64,000 nucleotides of DNA from CAIYXB01 sp038146805 (GTDB lineage Bacteria > Cyanobacteriota > Vampirovibrionia > LMEP-6097): NCBI GenBank assembly GCA_038146805.1, contig JAYQSH010000005.1, forward strand, positions 806,001 through 870,000, given 5' to 3'. Shown piece after piece: positions 26,213-34,803 of this stretch. Position 1 is the first letter of the stretch; every line of letters starts with the position of its first letter. The notes below the pieces were generated by a model. That model was not told where the DNA came from and did not search any database. It was given only the letters and a program-made list of their open reading frames with translations. The position numbers and the translations under genes were made by a program.

Positions 26213-26527
26213 ATTACATTTGCGTAAAAACCTAATCGCCCGGTCAGTATAAGCATTACATCAAGACAGAAATGTATTACATAATCCCTGACAGTTAATG
26301 AATGATCCCCCAACTGTAATGTAAGCTTTCCCAAGCTCAATACATGACTGCAGAAGTGCAATACATGAGTTAAGAAAGGCAATGTAAAATTTATAAAATT
26401 CAATGAATAAGCTTAGATCTGCAATTTTTTAGTGCTAAAGAGCATTGAATAGAATCAGAACCGCAATACATCATAATCAAAGCGTATTGAACAAAATTCT
26501 AATCGTAATGAATGACTTTAGAAGTTC
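26213..26527. repeat. Array of 15 degenerate 21-bp direct repeats
   Basis: Units start every 21 bp without a single slip from 26213 to 26507. Each begins with a 9-bp block close to AATRNATGA (AATACATGA, AATGAATGA, ATTACATAA, ATTGAATAG) followed by 12 variable bases often ending GC or GT. Strict spacing with only one conserved block is typical of iteron-like binding arrays (two helical turns); 21 bp also equals seven codons, and the minus strand reads as degenerate heptads with two stops. Not a CRISPR: spacers and repeats are far too short. Confidence 0.8.
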
Positions 26528-26658
26528 ATCCTTTTTGATTTAAGTGATAGAGAAGAATATATTTTGAAGATCGCAGTATTACTTGCGCGTCGTCACTTCG
26601 TTCCTCCTTGCATCCCTTTTGTTTTTATCCGCAAAGTGTCTCAGGGCTTGTCAGTCAG

Positions 26659-26727
26659 CTAACTAACCCCAGCTATTTCACAAGATTGTTAGTTTAAAGT
26701 ATCCGTTAGCTGCCTGACGCAACAGCC
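26659..26727. repeat. Small inverted-repeat insertion in the right border
   Basis: GTCAGTCAGCTAAC and GTTAGCTGCCTGAC bracket ~40 bp. This segment is absent from the matching part of the left border, so it is either an insertion here or a loss there. Confidence 0.5.
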
Positions 26728-26790
26728 CAGAGACGCCTTTGCTAGAACAAGGAAGAGAGAAATCCAAAATATGTCTGGGGTCAGCAACCT

Positions 26791-26983
26791 GCTTACCCTA
26801 AGCTCTGCGCTCACTGCCAGCCAGCCGAGACAGGCACACTTGCCTGGCGAGGCGGTAACTCAGAGGGCTGAGGGCTCATCGCAGACTGTGAGCCAGGTGG
26901 CGAGGCAGCGTAGTGCCGAGCCGCCGGTATCTGGCAAGCTAGCAGCCACTGGGGTGTTATGTGAGCTGATTTCGGAATGGTAC
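26791..26983. repeat. GC-rich island border repeat, right copy (inverted)
   Basis: Reverse complement of 9118-9310 over all 193 bp as I read it. Its outer edge is again GTAC(C), where the 176-bp palindrome begins. Open frames through it in either direction (for example 26771-27052) are spurious by-products of high GC content. Confidence 0.85.
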
Positions 26984-27154
26984 GGGGTTTTGGCTTTGGC
27001 GCGGACTGAGTTGGCTGGCGACGGTCAAATCTATCCTCTTGTATATGGTTAGATGTCAGTCTCGCAAGCTCGCCTGCCACTAACCATCAAGAGGAATTAG
27101 ATTTGTGACCGTCGCCAGCCAACTCAGTCCGCGCCAAAGCCAAAACCCCGTACC
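26979..27154. repeat. 176-bp near-perfect palindrome at the right island edge
   Basis: The left arm GGTACGGGGTTTTGGC ... GGCGACGGTC and the right arm GACCGTCGCC ... CCCCGTACC match over about 48 bp, and the pairing continues inward (AAATCTA, TCCTCTTG, ATGGTTAG with their complements) to a loop of about 27 nt at ~27052-27078. It could form a very stable hairpin. GC-rich like the border repeats, non-coding, function unknown. Confidence 0.8.
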
Positions 27155-27278
27155 ATTTAAATCAAAGCCAACCTTTTAACTCAAGGCTTTACAAGGTATT
27201 GCTTTCAAGTAAGTTTATGAAATAGTGCAAGCAAATACATAAAAATATCTGCTAAGTAAAAAATATTTAGTCTTAAAA

Positions 27279-28157
27279 TTAAACTTTCATTGCCGCTGCA
27301 ACTTCAGAAGCATAGTCTTCGTTTTTCTTTTCGATACCTTCACCAAGATCTAATCTAGTAAACGCTTCAACATTTGCACCAGCTAAATAAGCACTGATTT
27401 TTTGGTTTGGATCTTTAATAAAACCTTGTTCCATTAAAACTTTTGCTGCAAGTAATTTGTTTACTCTACCCTCAACGATTTTTTCTACCATCTCAGCAGG
27501 TTTGCCGGCTAAGTCATCTTTTTTGCTTTCGATTTCTTTTTCGCGAGCAATTGTTTCAGGATTGATCTCATCTTTTGTAATATACTCAGGAGCTGGGTTT
27601 GAAGCCGCAATGTGCATTGCCATATCAGATGCTTTTTGTGCATCATCCGCAGACAAAGCAACAACAACTCCTACTTTCGAGCCAACTGGGTGTACGTATT
27701 GAGCAACAATTCCAGTCGCTTCAACTAAAGCTACTCTTCTAACATCAATTTTTTCACCAATTTTTGCAGTCAATTCGGTTGCTCCATCTTTGATTGATTT
27801 TGAATTTAATTGAGTTTCAAGTAAAGTTTCGATATTTGAAATTTTGTTATCAACGGCAGTCTGTGCCACAGCTTCAACAAAAGCTATAAAATCTTCGTTT
27901 TTAGCAACGAAGTCTGTTTGTGAGTTTACTTCAACTACTGCCGCAGTCTTTTTGTCAGCAGAAACAGCCGCTCTGATTAAACCTTCAGCCGCGATATTGC
28001 CAGCTTTTTTTGCCGCAGATGCCATTCCTTTTTGTCTCAAGAAATTAACCGCTTCGTCTAAGTCACCACCAACTTCGGTTAATGCTTTTTTACAATCCAT
28101 CATACCAGCGCCAGTCATTTGTCTTAGTTGTGCTACATCTTTTGCAGTAAAACTCAT
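27279..28157 (-). CDS. tsf: Translation elongation factor Ts
   Basis: 292 residues; recycles EF-Tu by GDP/GTP exchange. N-terminal UBA-like domain (VAQLRQMTGAGMMDCKKAL), the EF-Ts core motif SQTDFVAKNEDF and the dimerisation domains follow in standard order; length is normal. Strong Shine-Dalgarno (AAGGAG) 7 nt before the ATG. It is downstream of rpsB in the widely conserved rpsB-tsf operon. It is the first core gene after the island's right border. Confidence 0.97.
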   Translation of the reverse strand: MSFTAKDVAQLRQMTGAGMMDCKKALTEVGGDLDEAVNFLRQKGMASAAKKAGNIAAEGLIRAAVSADKKTAAVVEVNSQTDFVAKNEDFIAFVEAVAQTAVDNKISNIETLLETQLNSKSIKDGATELTAKIGEKIDVRRVALVEATGIVAQYVHPVGSKVGVVVALSADDAQKASDMAMHIAASNPAPEYITKDEINPETIAREKEIESKKDDLAGKPAEMVEKIVEGRVNKLLAAKVLMEQGFIKDPNQKISAYLAGANVEAFTRLDLGEGIEKKNEDYASEVAAAMKV

Positions 28158-28179
28158 TTAATTTTCTCCTTATTAGTTT

Positions 28180-28938
28180 TTATCTTCTTTTTGAAAGTGC
28201 TCTACCTTCAATGATTGCATCGGTTAAAAATTTTGCAATCAATTCAATTGATCTCATTGAATCATCGTTAGCAGGAATAATATGATCGATTCCTGTTGGA
28301 TCACAGTTTGTATCAGTAATTGAAACTGTTGCACAACCTACTTTAGAAGCTTCTTCTAAAGCAATAGCATCTTTGATTTGGTCAAAAGCAACAATGATTT
28401 CTGGCTTACCACGCATCTTTTTTAGTCCGCCAAGTGATTTGTTTAGTTTTAAAATTTGTCTGTTGATTGCCGCAACTTCTTTTTTACCGTATGCTTCAAA
28501 ACCACCAGTTTCTTTTTGTAGTTCTAGTTCACGTAATTTGTTTAATCTTGCTCTGATAGTTTCAAAGTTAGTGATCAAGCCACCTAACCATCTTTGGTTG
28601 ATATAAAAAATTTCAGCGCGCTCAGCTTGCTCTTTGATAATTTGAGAAGTTTGCTTTGAGGTACCAACAAGCAAAATATTTTTGTTTAATTTTGCCATTT
28701 GTTTTAAAAAATCAGCAGCCTTAAAAAGGTTGTTTACAGTTTTCGCTAAATTGATTATATGAATTCCATCTTTAGTATCAAAAATGTATTCTTCCATTTT
28801 TGGATTCCAATCTTTTTTCTCGTGTCCTAAATGCACCCCAGCTTCAACTAATTCTTTAAGAATTTTTTTGGCCTTTTCTTGAGTTTCTTGGCTTTGAGCT
28901 TCTTGGTTTGATTCTTTTACTTCAGCGACTGTTGTCAT
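28180..28938 (-). CDS. rpsB: Small ribosomal subunit protein uS2
   Basis: 252 residues. Conserved blocks: LVEAGVHLGHEKKDWNPKM, YIFDTKDGIHIINLAKT, YINQRWLGGLITNF and TDTNCDPTGIDHIIPANDDSMRSIEL. An N-terminal extension of about 20 Gln/Glu/Lys-rich residues precedes the standard start. The Shine-Dalgarno AAAGGA lies about 13 nt upstream of the ATG. Operon with tsf. Confidence 0.97.
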   Translation of the reverse strand: MTTVAEVKESNQEAQSQETQEKAKKILKELVEAGVHLGHEKKDWNPKMEEYIFDTKDGIHIINLAKTVNNLFKAADFLKQMAKLNKNILLVGTSKQTSQIIKEQAERAEIFYINQRWLGGLITNFETIRARLNKLRELELQKETGGFEAYGKKEVAAINRQILKLNKSLGGLKKMRGKPEIIVAFDQIKDAIALEEASKVGCATVSITDTNCDPTGIDHIIPANDDSMRSIELIAKFLTDAIIEGRALSKRR

Positions 28939-29101
28939 ATAAATTTGTATTCCTTTTTTACTATACGTCGAGTTATTTTAGCAATTTTCGACTTAAAACT
29001 TGAAAATCATAAGCATTATGCTTGTTTTTTAACAATTTTCTAACAGAAGGGAAAAATATAATAGTACTTTAATTGTAAATTGCAATAATTAGAGAAAATA
29101 G

Positions 29102-29554
29102 ATGGCATTTAAATTTCGACTCGAAAAAGTATTAACACTAAGAAAAGAGGCAGTAGAAAAAGCTCAGTTAGCTCATATTGCCGCCAAACAAGCTTTAGTA
29201 GAAGCAAAAAAAGCTCTAGAAGCTAATATCCAAGAAATAAAACAAAGAAATGAAGATTTAATTCGTAATAATTATAATATGGCACAAGATCATTTAAGGG
29301 TGATCAAAGCCTTACATGATCAGCAAAAACAACTAAAAGAAAATGTTTTTAATGCTGAAATAGAAATTAAAAAAGCAAAACAAGCTTTAGTAGATGCACA
29401 AATGAAATTAGAAGCTTTGCAAAAATTAAAAGAGAAAAAACAAGAAGAATATGAGCTTGAAGCGAGGCTTTTAGATCAAAAACAAACCGATGAGCGAGCT
29501 ACTTTGAAATTTACTAGTAAATTAATGCAAGAAAATCAAGAAAATGAAGAATAA
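29102..29554 (+). CDS. fliJ: Flagellar export protein FliJ-like
   Basis: 150 residues, one long coiled coil. The N-terminal FKFRLEKVLTLRKEAVEKAQ is the FliJ signature, and length is typical (about 147). FliJ is a cytoplasmic component of the flagellar type III ATPase complex that escorts unloaded chaperones. It heads a cluster with a FliK-like and a hook/basal-body-like gene. Short coiled coils are hard to assign with certainty, but the neighbours support it. Confidence 0.72.
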   Translation: MAFKFRLEKVLTLRKEAVEKAQLAHIAAKQALVEAKKALEANIQEIKQRNEDLIRNNYNMAQDHLRVIKALHDQQKQLKENVFNAEIEIKKAKQALVDAQMKLEALQKLKEKKQEEYELEARLLDQKQTDERATLKFTSKLMQENQENEE

Positions 29555-29614
29555 CCCTTAATTTTTGCTGTTCTTCTTAACTCTTAGTTAACCTAAGGCT
29601 GGTATTTTGCAAAT

Positions 29615-30418
29615 ATGCAACAGGGAGTTAATAATAATCAAGTCATTTCTGACAAAACAAAATTAAATGCAAATGCATTAATGGCAAAAGGGCCTCAGAA
29701 TAAAGCAAGTTTTGCTAGTGAATTACAAAGTATGCAAAATGCAAATGCCTTGATGCAAGAAGAAGCAGTACAGAACGAGGCACTTGCGAAAACTTTTTCA
29801 AGTTTAGCTGATGCGCAAGATCCAGAAAAATTTAAAGCAGTTTTAAAAGATGCTTTAGCTCAACAAGGTATTGATTTAGAAAATTTAAGTCCTGAAATGA
29901 AAGAAAAACTTGCATTGATGCAAGATGCAGTTAAACAAGAAGCTTTAAAAAGACAAAGTTCACAAGAGTCTTTGCAAGAAGCACAAGAAGTGCAAAATAA
30001 ATTTTCTACTGATGAAACGACGATGGCTACTGCAAGTCAAGAAAATCAAAAACAAATCACAGATGCTATTAAAGAAGGTAATGCTGCTGAGCAGGAACAA
30101 GCGCAAAGTCAAGATGAGCAAAGAAATCAACAGTTAGCTAATTGGGAAGATTTAGCACCACGTTTAGTTGAAGATGCAAAAAATAGAGCTGTAAGAATTG
30201 ATATTCCGGGCTTACCACAACTTGAAACTTTAATTGTCAAAATGCAAGGTTCGGCTGTAACAATTCAAGCTGTTGGTGATAAAAAAATTATGCAAAAATT
30301 ACAAGCTTATCAAGGTCAACTTGGTAGTAAATTAAGTTCTAAAGATATTGCTTTAGCTGATTTAAAAACTTTTGATAGAGAGCTCTTAAACAAAGCAAAA
30401 GGACAGGGTAAAGGCTAA
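29615..30418 (+). CDS. Putative flagellar hook-length-control (FliK-like) protein
   Basis: 267 residues, Gln/Ala/Glu-rich, no signal peptide. The first ~180 residues are low-complexity helix. The last ~85 (NWEDLAPRLVEDAKN, GLPQLETLIVKMQGSAVTIQAVGDKKIMQKLQAY) look like the compact beta-alpha C-terminal domain of FliK, which reads out hook length. Sequence similarity is weak, so the call rests on length, composition and position: it lies between fliJ and a hook/basal-body gene, and its stop overlaps the next start (TAATG). Confidence 0.5.
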   Translation: MQQGVNNNQVISDKTKLNANALMAKGPQNKASFASELQSMQNANALMQEEAVQNEALAKTFSSLADAQDPEKFKAVLKDALAQQGIDLENLSPEMKEKLALMQDAVKQEALKRQSSQESLQEAQEVQNKFSTDETTMATASQENQKQITDAIKEGNAAEQEQAQSQDEQRNQQLANWEDLAPRLVEDAKNRAVRIDIPGLPQLETLIVKMQGSAVTIQAVGDKKIMQKLQAYQGQLGSKLSSKDIALADLKTFDRELLNKAKGQGKG

Positions 30419-31317
30419 TGAATAAAGTTCAGCATATCTCACAAAATGCAACTTTGAATTCAGTTGAGATGATTAACTCAATCTCAAGTAATATTTATGG
30501 CTATGCCAATAACGGTCATAGAGCTAAACGTTTTAAGTTTTCTGATTATGCCAGTGGTGGTCAGTTTAAATCAAATGGTTATAGCTGGGCGCAAGGTAAA
30601 CAAGAACCTCGTTTTGGCGAGTGGACCAAAATGATGATCAAGGGTAGAGGTTTGTTTGAAGTTCAAGATCCTAAATCAAGAGAAACTTACTATACTAGAC
30701 TTGGTGATTTTCACTTGGATGCAACGGGATTTTTGGTAAGTTCTGAAGGTCTAAAAGTGCAAGCTATTCCGCTAGCAGCTGGAGTTACAAAATTACAAGG
30801 TCCTTTGCCGGGTGATCTTAGTTCTTACAAAAGAATTGACCCTAATTTAGTTGATCCTTATAACAATCCTTATACGAATAATAGACAAAGACTCAATCCA
30901 GCAGGTAATCCAATTGCGGCATCTGGTGAAGTGTTCTTGGGTTTGGATCCACGTAATGGACGTTATTTGGGTAAGTTTGATGAAATTAAAGTTGGTGAAG
31001 ATGGAGTAATTTATGGTCGTGATGGTCGTAATATTGTTTCTCTGTATCGTTTGAAAGTTGTTGATTTCAATAATTTAAATGGCTTGCAAGATATCAAAGA
31101 TGGTGTTTATTACAAAGCAACAGACAGAAGTGGGATGCCAATTATGAAAACCAATACTGATACTGTTGTCATTGGTGAAGCCTTAGAAAAAAGCAATTCT
31201 TGGATTAAAGTTGAAGCACACGCACTTACAGATGCTCAAAGATATTTTCAGTCAGCAAGTCAAATACACAAATTAGCAGATAAAATTTCAGGTACTGCAA
31301 TTGAAATGATTCAATAA
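30418..31317 (+). CDS. Flagellar hook/basal-body protein (FlgE/F/G family)
   Basis: 299 residues. The N-terminal rod-type segment (ATLNSVEMINSISSNIYGYANNG) corresponds to the family's LDxxAxNIANxNT block. MMIKGRGLFEVQDPKSRETYYTRLGDFHLDATGFLVSSEGLKVQAI matches the conserved core, and the C-terminal helix (ALTDAQRYFQSASQIHKLADKISGTAIEM) closes the coiled coil. It forms part of the axial rod or hook. Which paralogue is unclear. Translationally coupled to the upstream gene. Confidence 0.8.
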   Translation: MNKVQHISQNATLNSVEMINSISSNIYGYANNGHRAKRFKFSDYASGGQFKSNGYSWAQGKQEPRFGEWTKMMIKGRGLFEVQDPKSRETYYTRLGDFHLDATGFLVSSEGLKVQAIPLAAGVTKLQGPLPGDLSSYKRIDPNLVDPYNNPYTNNRQRLNPAGNPIAASGEVFLGLDPRNGRYLGKFDEIKVGEDGVIYGRDGRNIVSLYRLKVVDFNNLNGLQDIKDGVYYKATDRSGMPIMKTNTDTVVIGEALEKSNSWIKVEAHALTDAQRYFQSASQIHKLADKISGTAIEMIQ

Positions 31318-31436
31318 ACTTGGCAATATTTTGCTAAAGGCTTGGCTAGATTTAGAGAATTCCCATACTGTTGCACGGCGGTTATCTTAAAGTTTTTGCC
31401 CATTTGTGCCTTTAAATAAGCTAGAATGTTTTTGCT

Positions 31437-31976
31437 ATGGCAAATGTTGTTGTTTCAGTAAGAATAAAAGATTCAGATTTAGAAAAAGAATTACAAGCTT
31501 CTAATATGCAGTTGGAGAACTTGTGTGATTGGCAAGAAATTGCAGAGAATGTTTACCAAGCGACTTTTAAGCCTTATTTTTCTAATCATGAGGTGGTTTT
31601 GAGTTTTTGCAAAGCACCGGAAATCCAAAAATTAAATAACTATTTTCGTAACTTAGATGAAGTTACAGATGTTTTGTCTTTTAATGCAATTGGAAATTTG
31701 AGTGAGGATTTAGCAAAATTTGAGGATTTAAATTTAGCTCAAGAAGATCAAGAACATGATGCGACTTTGGGAGACATAATTATTTGTGTTGAGAAGGCTC
31801 AGAAACAAGCTCAAGAAAAGCAAATTAGCATCAAAGAAGAACTTCATCTTTTGTTTATTCATGGCTTATTGCATTTATTGGGATACGACCATGAAACTCC
31901 AGAGGAAGCAAAAGAAATGTTTTCATTACAAGAAAAAATCCTAACTGGTGATTTTACAATTCAAAGTTTGAAGTAA
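31437..31976 (+). CDS. ybeY: Endoribonuclease YbeY
   Basis: 179 residues; a zinc-dependent RNase acting in 16S rRNA maturation and quality control. The zinc motif HGLLHLLGYDHE and the preceding TDVLSFNA are diagnostic. It has an N-terminal extension of about 20 residues relative to compact forms. TAGAAT lies 9 nt before the ATG with no Shine-Dalgarno, so the mRNA is probably almost leaderless. cysS follows 14 bp later. Confidence 0.93.
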   Translation: MANVVVSVRIKDSDLEKELQASNMQLENLCDWQEIAENVYQATFKPYFSNHEVVLSFCKAPEIQKLNNYFRNLDEVTDVLSFNAIGNLSEDLAKFEDLNLAQEDQEHDATLGDIIICVEKAQKQAQEKQISIKEELHLLFIHGLLHLLGYDHETPEEAKEMFSLQEKILTGDFTIQSLK

Positions 31977-31990
31977 ACTATTACTAGAAG

Positions 31991-33331
31991 ATGAAGTTTT
32001 TTAATAACTTAACAAAAAAAATAGAAGAATTTAAAGCACCTCAACACGAGTTGCTAACTATGTATAGCTGTGGTCCAACTGTTTATGATGTTTCGCATGT
32101 TGGGCACGCAAGATCTTGTTTAGTTTGGGATATGCTTTATCGCTATTTGAAATTTGCTGATTATAAAGTTTTTTGGATTCGCAATATTACCAATGTCGAT
32201 GACAAAATTGTCAAAAGAGCTTCTGAGCTTAATATTAGCCCAGACCAGTTATCGAGAATTTATACATTTGAATTTTGGCATGATATGCAAGCCCTTAACA
32301 TTAGCTGGCCTGATGCTGAGCCAAGAGCAACTGATTATATTGCTGAGATGATTAGTTTTATCAATGATTTAATTGCTAAAGGTATTGCTTACGAAGTTGA
32401 CGGTGATGTTTATTTTAGAGTGCACAAACATAGTAACTATGGGCAACTGAAAGGTTTGAGTTTGGCTGAACTTGAAAAAGGTGAAGCGCGCGTTGAAGAA
32501 AATACAAAAAAAGAAAATAAATTAGATTTTGCACTTTGGAAATCTTTTGCAAATGAAGACTATAGCTATGATTCACCTTGGGGCAAGGGAAGACCGGGTT
32601 GGCATTTAGAATGCAGTACTATGATCAAAAGTATTTTAAATAAACTTCAACTTGGTGATACTTTAGATATACATTCGGGCGGCGATGATTTGATTTTTCC
32701 GCATCATGAAAATGAATGTGCACAGTCCGAATGTCTTTCAGAGAGTAAACTTGCGCGTTTTTGGATGCATAACGGAATGGTTATGATTAATGGTAAAAAA
32801 ATGTCTAAATCTGAAAATAATTTTTTTACTATCAAAGATTTGTTGGCAAAATATAAAGCAAATACTATTCGTTATTTTTCTTTATCTACTCATTACAAAA
32901 AACAAATAAATTTTTCTGATGAAGCTCTAAGTGCTGCACAAAAAGGTTTTGATAAATTGTTAGCATCAATAAAAACTGTTCAAAAAAAATCAAGCTTTGA
33001 TAGCACTCTTATTCAAGCTTTTAGAGAGGCGATGGATAATGACTTAAATACGCCGCAAGCTCTTGCATTGTTATTTGATAAAAATGCAGATCCGGCAACG
33101 GTTGCTTATCTACTTGAGGTCTTGGGTTTTGATTTGCAAGAGTCAGCTATCAATCAGAATAATCAAGCTGATACTATTGATAGTTTAATGCAAATTTTAT
33201 TAGAGCTTAGGTCTACAGCTCGTACAAACAAAGACTTTGCTACGAGTGATATGATTCGTGATAGGCTAAACAATCTAGGCATTTTAATCAAAGATCAACG
33301 TGATGCACTAGCTCAATGGGCTTTTAATTAA
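31991..33331 (+). CDS. cysS: Cysteinyl-tRNA synthetase
   Basis: 446 residues, class I synthetase. SCGPTVYDVSHVGHARSCLVWDM holds the HIGH-type motif (HVGH) and a zinc Cys; further ligands lie in LECSTM and PHHENECAQSE. KMSKSENN is the KMSKS loop. The C-terminal helical domain (DNDLNTPQALALLF, MIRDRLNNLGI) is complete. Length is at the short end of the family (E. coli 461). In operon with ybeY. Confidence 0.96.
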   Translation: MKFFNNLTKKIEEFKAPQHELLTMYSCGPTVYDVSHVGHARSCLVWDMLYRYLKFADYKVFWIRNITNVDDKIVKRASELNISPDQLSRIYTFEFWHDMQALNISWPDAEPRATDYIAEMISFINDLIAKGIAYEVDGDVYFRVHKHSNYGQLKGLSLAELEKGEARVEENTKKENKLDFALWKSFANEDYSYDSPWGKGRPGWHLECSTMIKSILNKLQLGDTLDIHSGGDDLIFPHHENECAQSECLSESKLARFWMHNGMVMINGKKMSKSENNFFTIKDLLAKYKANTIRYFSLSTHYKKQINFSDEALSAAQKGFDKLLASIKTVQKKSSFDSTLIQAFREAMDNDLNTPQALALLFDKNADPATVAYLLEVLGFDLQESAINQNNQADTIDSLMQILLELRSTARTNKDFATSDMIRDRLNNLGILIKDQRDALAQWAFN

Positions 33332-33410
33332 TTATTCTTTAAAAACCACTTATTTACAGCGATTGAGCTTCAGCTTAATTTAATTTTTGCCGATAAATTA
33401 AATTAAGCTC

Positions 33411-33866
33411 ATGGATTTAAAAGATATATTTCAGTATTACAAAGAAAGAAATGAAGCAAAAGACCAATTGCAAATTTTGGTTATTGAGGAAAAAGCAGAA
33501 AATAGAATAGTAGCTGATTATGATTTTAATCAATGTTCTGACAAGCTTAATATTGAAATTGCTTATTCTCTCAAAGAAGCTTTAGTCTCTTTAACTCACA
33601 AGCGCTTTGATTTAGCCTTGTTAGATATGGAAATTAGACACCCAGATGATGTTAAAACTATTATGAGTATTTTGAATAATTTAAATAAAATCCCATATTG
33701 GGTTATTACAGAAAGTGTTCAGCATAAGTTTTTGTTTGACCGTATGGATTTAGGTACGGAATTTTATATAGCAAGATCAAAATTTAATTTAGATGAGTTT
33801 CAAAGTAAAATAGCTATGATTATTCAAAGCTTTGAGCTTGCTAAACTCAAGCATAGAGTTGCATAA
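33411..33866 (+). CDS. Response-regulator-receiver-like protein
   Basis: 151 residues resembling a stand-alone receiver domain: beta-1 LQILVIEEKA, helix, then RFDLALLDMEIRHPDD where LLDMEI aligns with the phospho-Asp strand, PYWVITES as the beta-4 Thr/Ser strand and a final helix. The N-terminal acidic pair is EE. A possible Lys switch residue is in ARSKFN. No output domain. It may be phosphorylated or be a degenerate receiver; no kinase is adjacent. Confidence 0.5.
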   Translation: MDLKDIFQYYKERNEAKDQLQILVIEEKAENRIVADYDFNQCSDKLNIEIAYSLKEALVSLTHKRFDLALLDMEIRHPDDVKTIMSILNNLNKIPYWVITESVQHKFLFDRMDLGTEFYIARSKFNLDEFQSKIAMIIQSFELAKLKHRVA

Positions 33867-33876
33867 CTTCTTTTAG

Positions 33877-33951
33877 GGGACTGATTCCAAACCCTACTTA
33901 TGCCCAAATCTAAAGACTCGAGATACTTATTACGGGTTTGGAAGCACGCCC
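33877..33951. repeat. Family R repeat, short 75-bp copy
   Basis: Starts GGGACTGATTCCAAACCC and ends GGGTTTGGAAGCACGCCC, flanked by TTTAG on both sides (33872-33876, 33952-33956). It lacks the middle of the full copies; the gap runs between two direct CAAACCC words, suggesting deletion by short-repeat recombination. Confidence 0.8.
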
Positions 33952-34004
33952 TTTAGATATTGTGTTTTTAGAAAACTTTTTTGTTACTATGTCATAATTT
34001 TCTT

Positions 34005-34784
34005 GTGTTTAAAAGTTTTTTAGACTTCTTTTTAGAACTGAGATTAGCCTTGTCTTTTTTGACATTACTGCCAGTTGCACCAAAAAAAATACTAGCTAAA
34101 AAACAAATTGCAAGTGCAGTTGCCTTTTTTACTCTTGTTGCTTATTTGTTTTTTGCTTTGAGTTTATTAATTATCAAAGTTTTTGATAATTCATTTGTGA
34201 TTGCTATATTTGTTTTACTTGCACATAGTCTTTTGAGTGGTGCATTACATTTAGATGCACTTGCTGACACCCATGATGGGCTTGCTGTCAGTGATAGACC
34301 CGTTGAAAAAATTAAAGAGGTCATTAAAGATAGTAGAGCAGGAGCTTTTGCAGTTATTGCTGTTGTGCTTACTTTACTGTCTCAATTTGTTTTTATAAGC
34401 CAAAGTGATTTACAGACATTTTCGCAACAATTTCTTTTGTGTTTAGTCCCAGTGCTTTCTCGCTTTTTCATGGTGCTTGAGCTAGTGTTTTTTGTTAATG
34501 CAAAAAAGTTGGATACTAACAGTTCTTTAAAAACGTTTTTGGGTTTTTCTAAGCCTTATGTTTTCTTTGTCAACCTTGTATCTTTGTTATTTTTGCTTTT
34601 TCTATCAGGTTTTAATTACCAAGATTTTTATTTATTGTTTTTAGCTGCCTTTGTTTTTAGTTTTTTGTTTTATCGTTTTTTGTTTTACAAATTAAAAATG
34701 CAAAATGGTGATACAGTCGGCTGTGGTTTAGTGATAAATGAGACTTTTTTATATTTCTTAATTATGCTTATAAAACCTTGTTAA
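34005..34784 (+). CDS. cobS: Adenosylcobinamide-GDP ribazoletransferase (cobalamin synthase)
   Basis: About 259 residues from the GTG at 34005; the longer frame starting TTG at 33981 has no support. This inner-membrane enzyme joins adenosylcobinamide-GDP and alpha-ribazole to make cobalamin phosphate. HLDALADTHDGLAVSDR and IKDSRAGAFAV are the family's conserved acidic blocks; about six hydrophobic helices follow. CATAAT lies 6 nt before the GTG, suggesting a leaderless start. No other cob gene is in the window. Confidence 0.88.
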   Translation: MFKSFLDFFLELRLALSFLTLLPVAPKKILAKKQIASAVAFFTLVAYLFFALSLLIIKVFDNSFVIAIFVLLAHSLLSGALHLDALADTHDGLAVSDRPVEKIKEVIKDSRAGAFAVIAVVLTLLSQFVFISQSDLQTFSQQFLLCLVPVLSRFFMVLELVFFVNAKKLDTNSSLKTFLGFSKPYVFFVNLVSLLFLLFLSGFNYQDFYLLFLAAFVFSFLFYRFLFYKLKMQNGDTVGCGLVINETFLYFLIMLIKPC

Positions 34785-34788
34785 ATGC

Positions 34789-34794
34789 TAGAAT
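34789..34794 (+). promoter_or_regulatory. -10 box of dapL
   Basis: TAGAAT 9 nt before the dapL ATG, with no Shine-Dalgarno; it lies just after the cobS stop. The -35 is weak. Confidence 0.4.
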
Positions 34795-34803
34795 GTTAGC
34801 GTT

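Noticed and set aside
26213..26527. CRISPR array
   Set aside because: Period is only 21 bp, the conserved block about 9 bp, and no cas gene is near; repeats and spacers are too short.
26979..27154. Integron attC site
   Set aside because: The palindrome has about the right length, but paired GTTRRRY/RYYYAAC core sites are not found at its ends and no tyrosine integron integrase is present.
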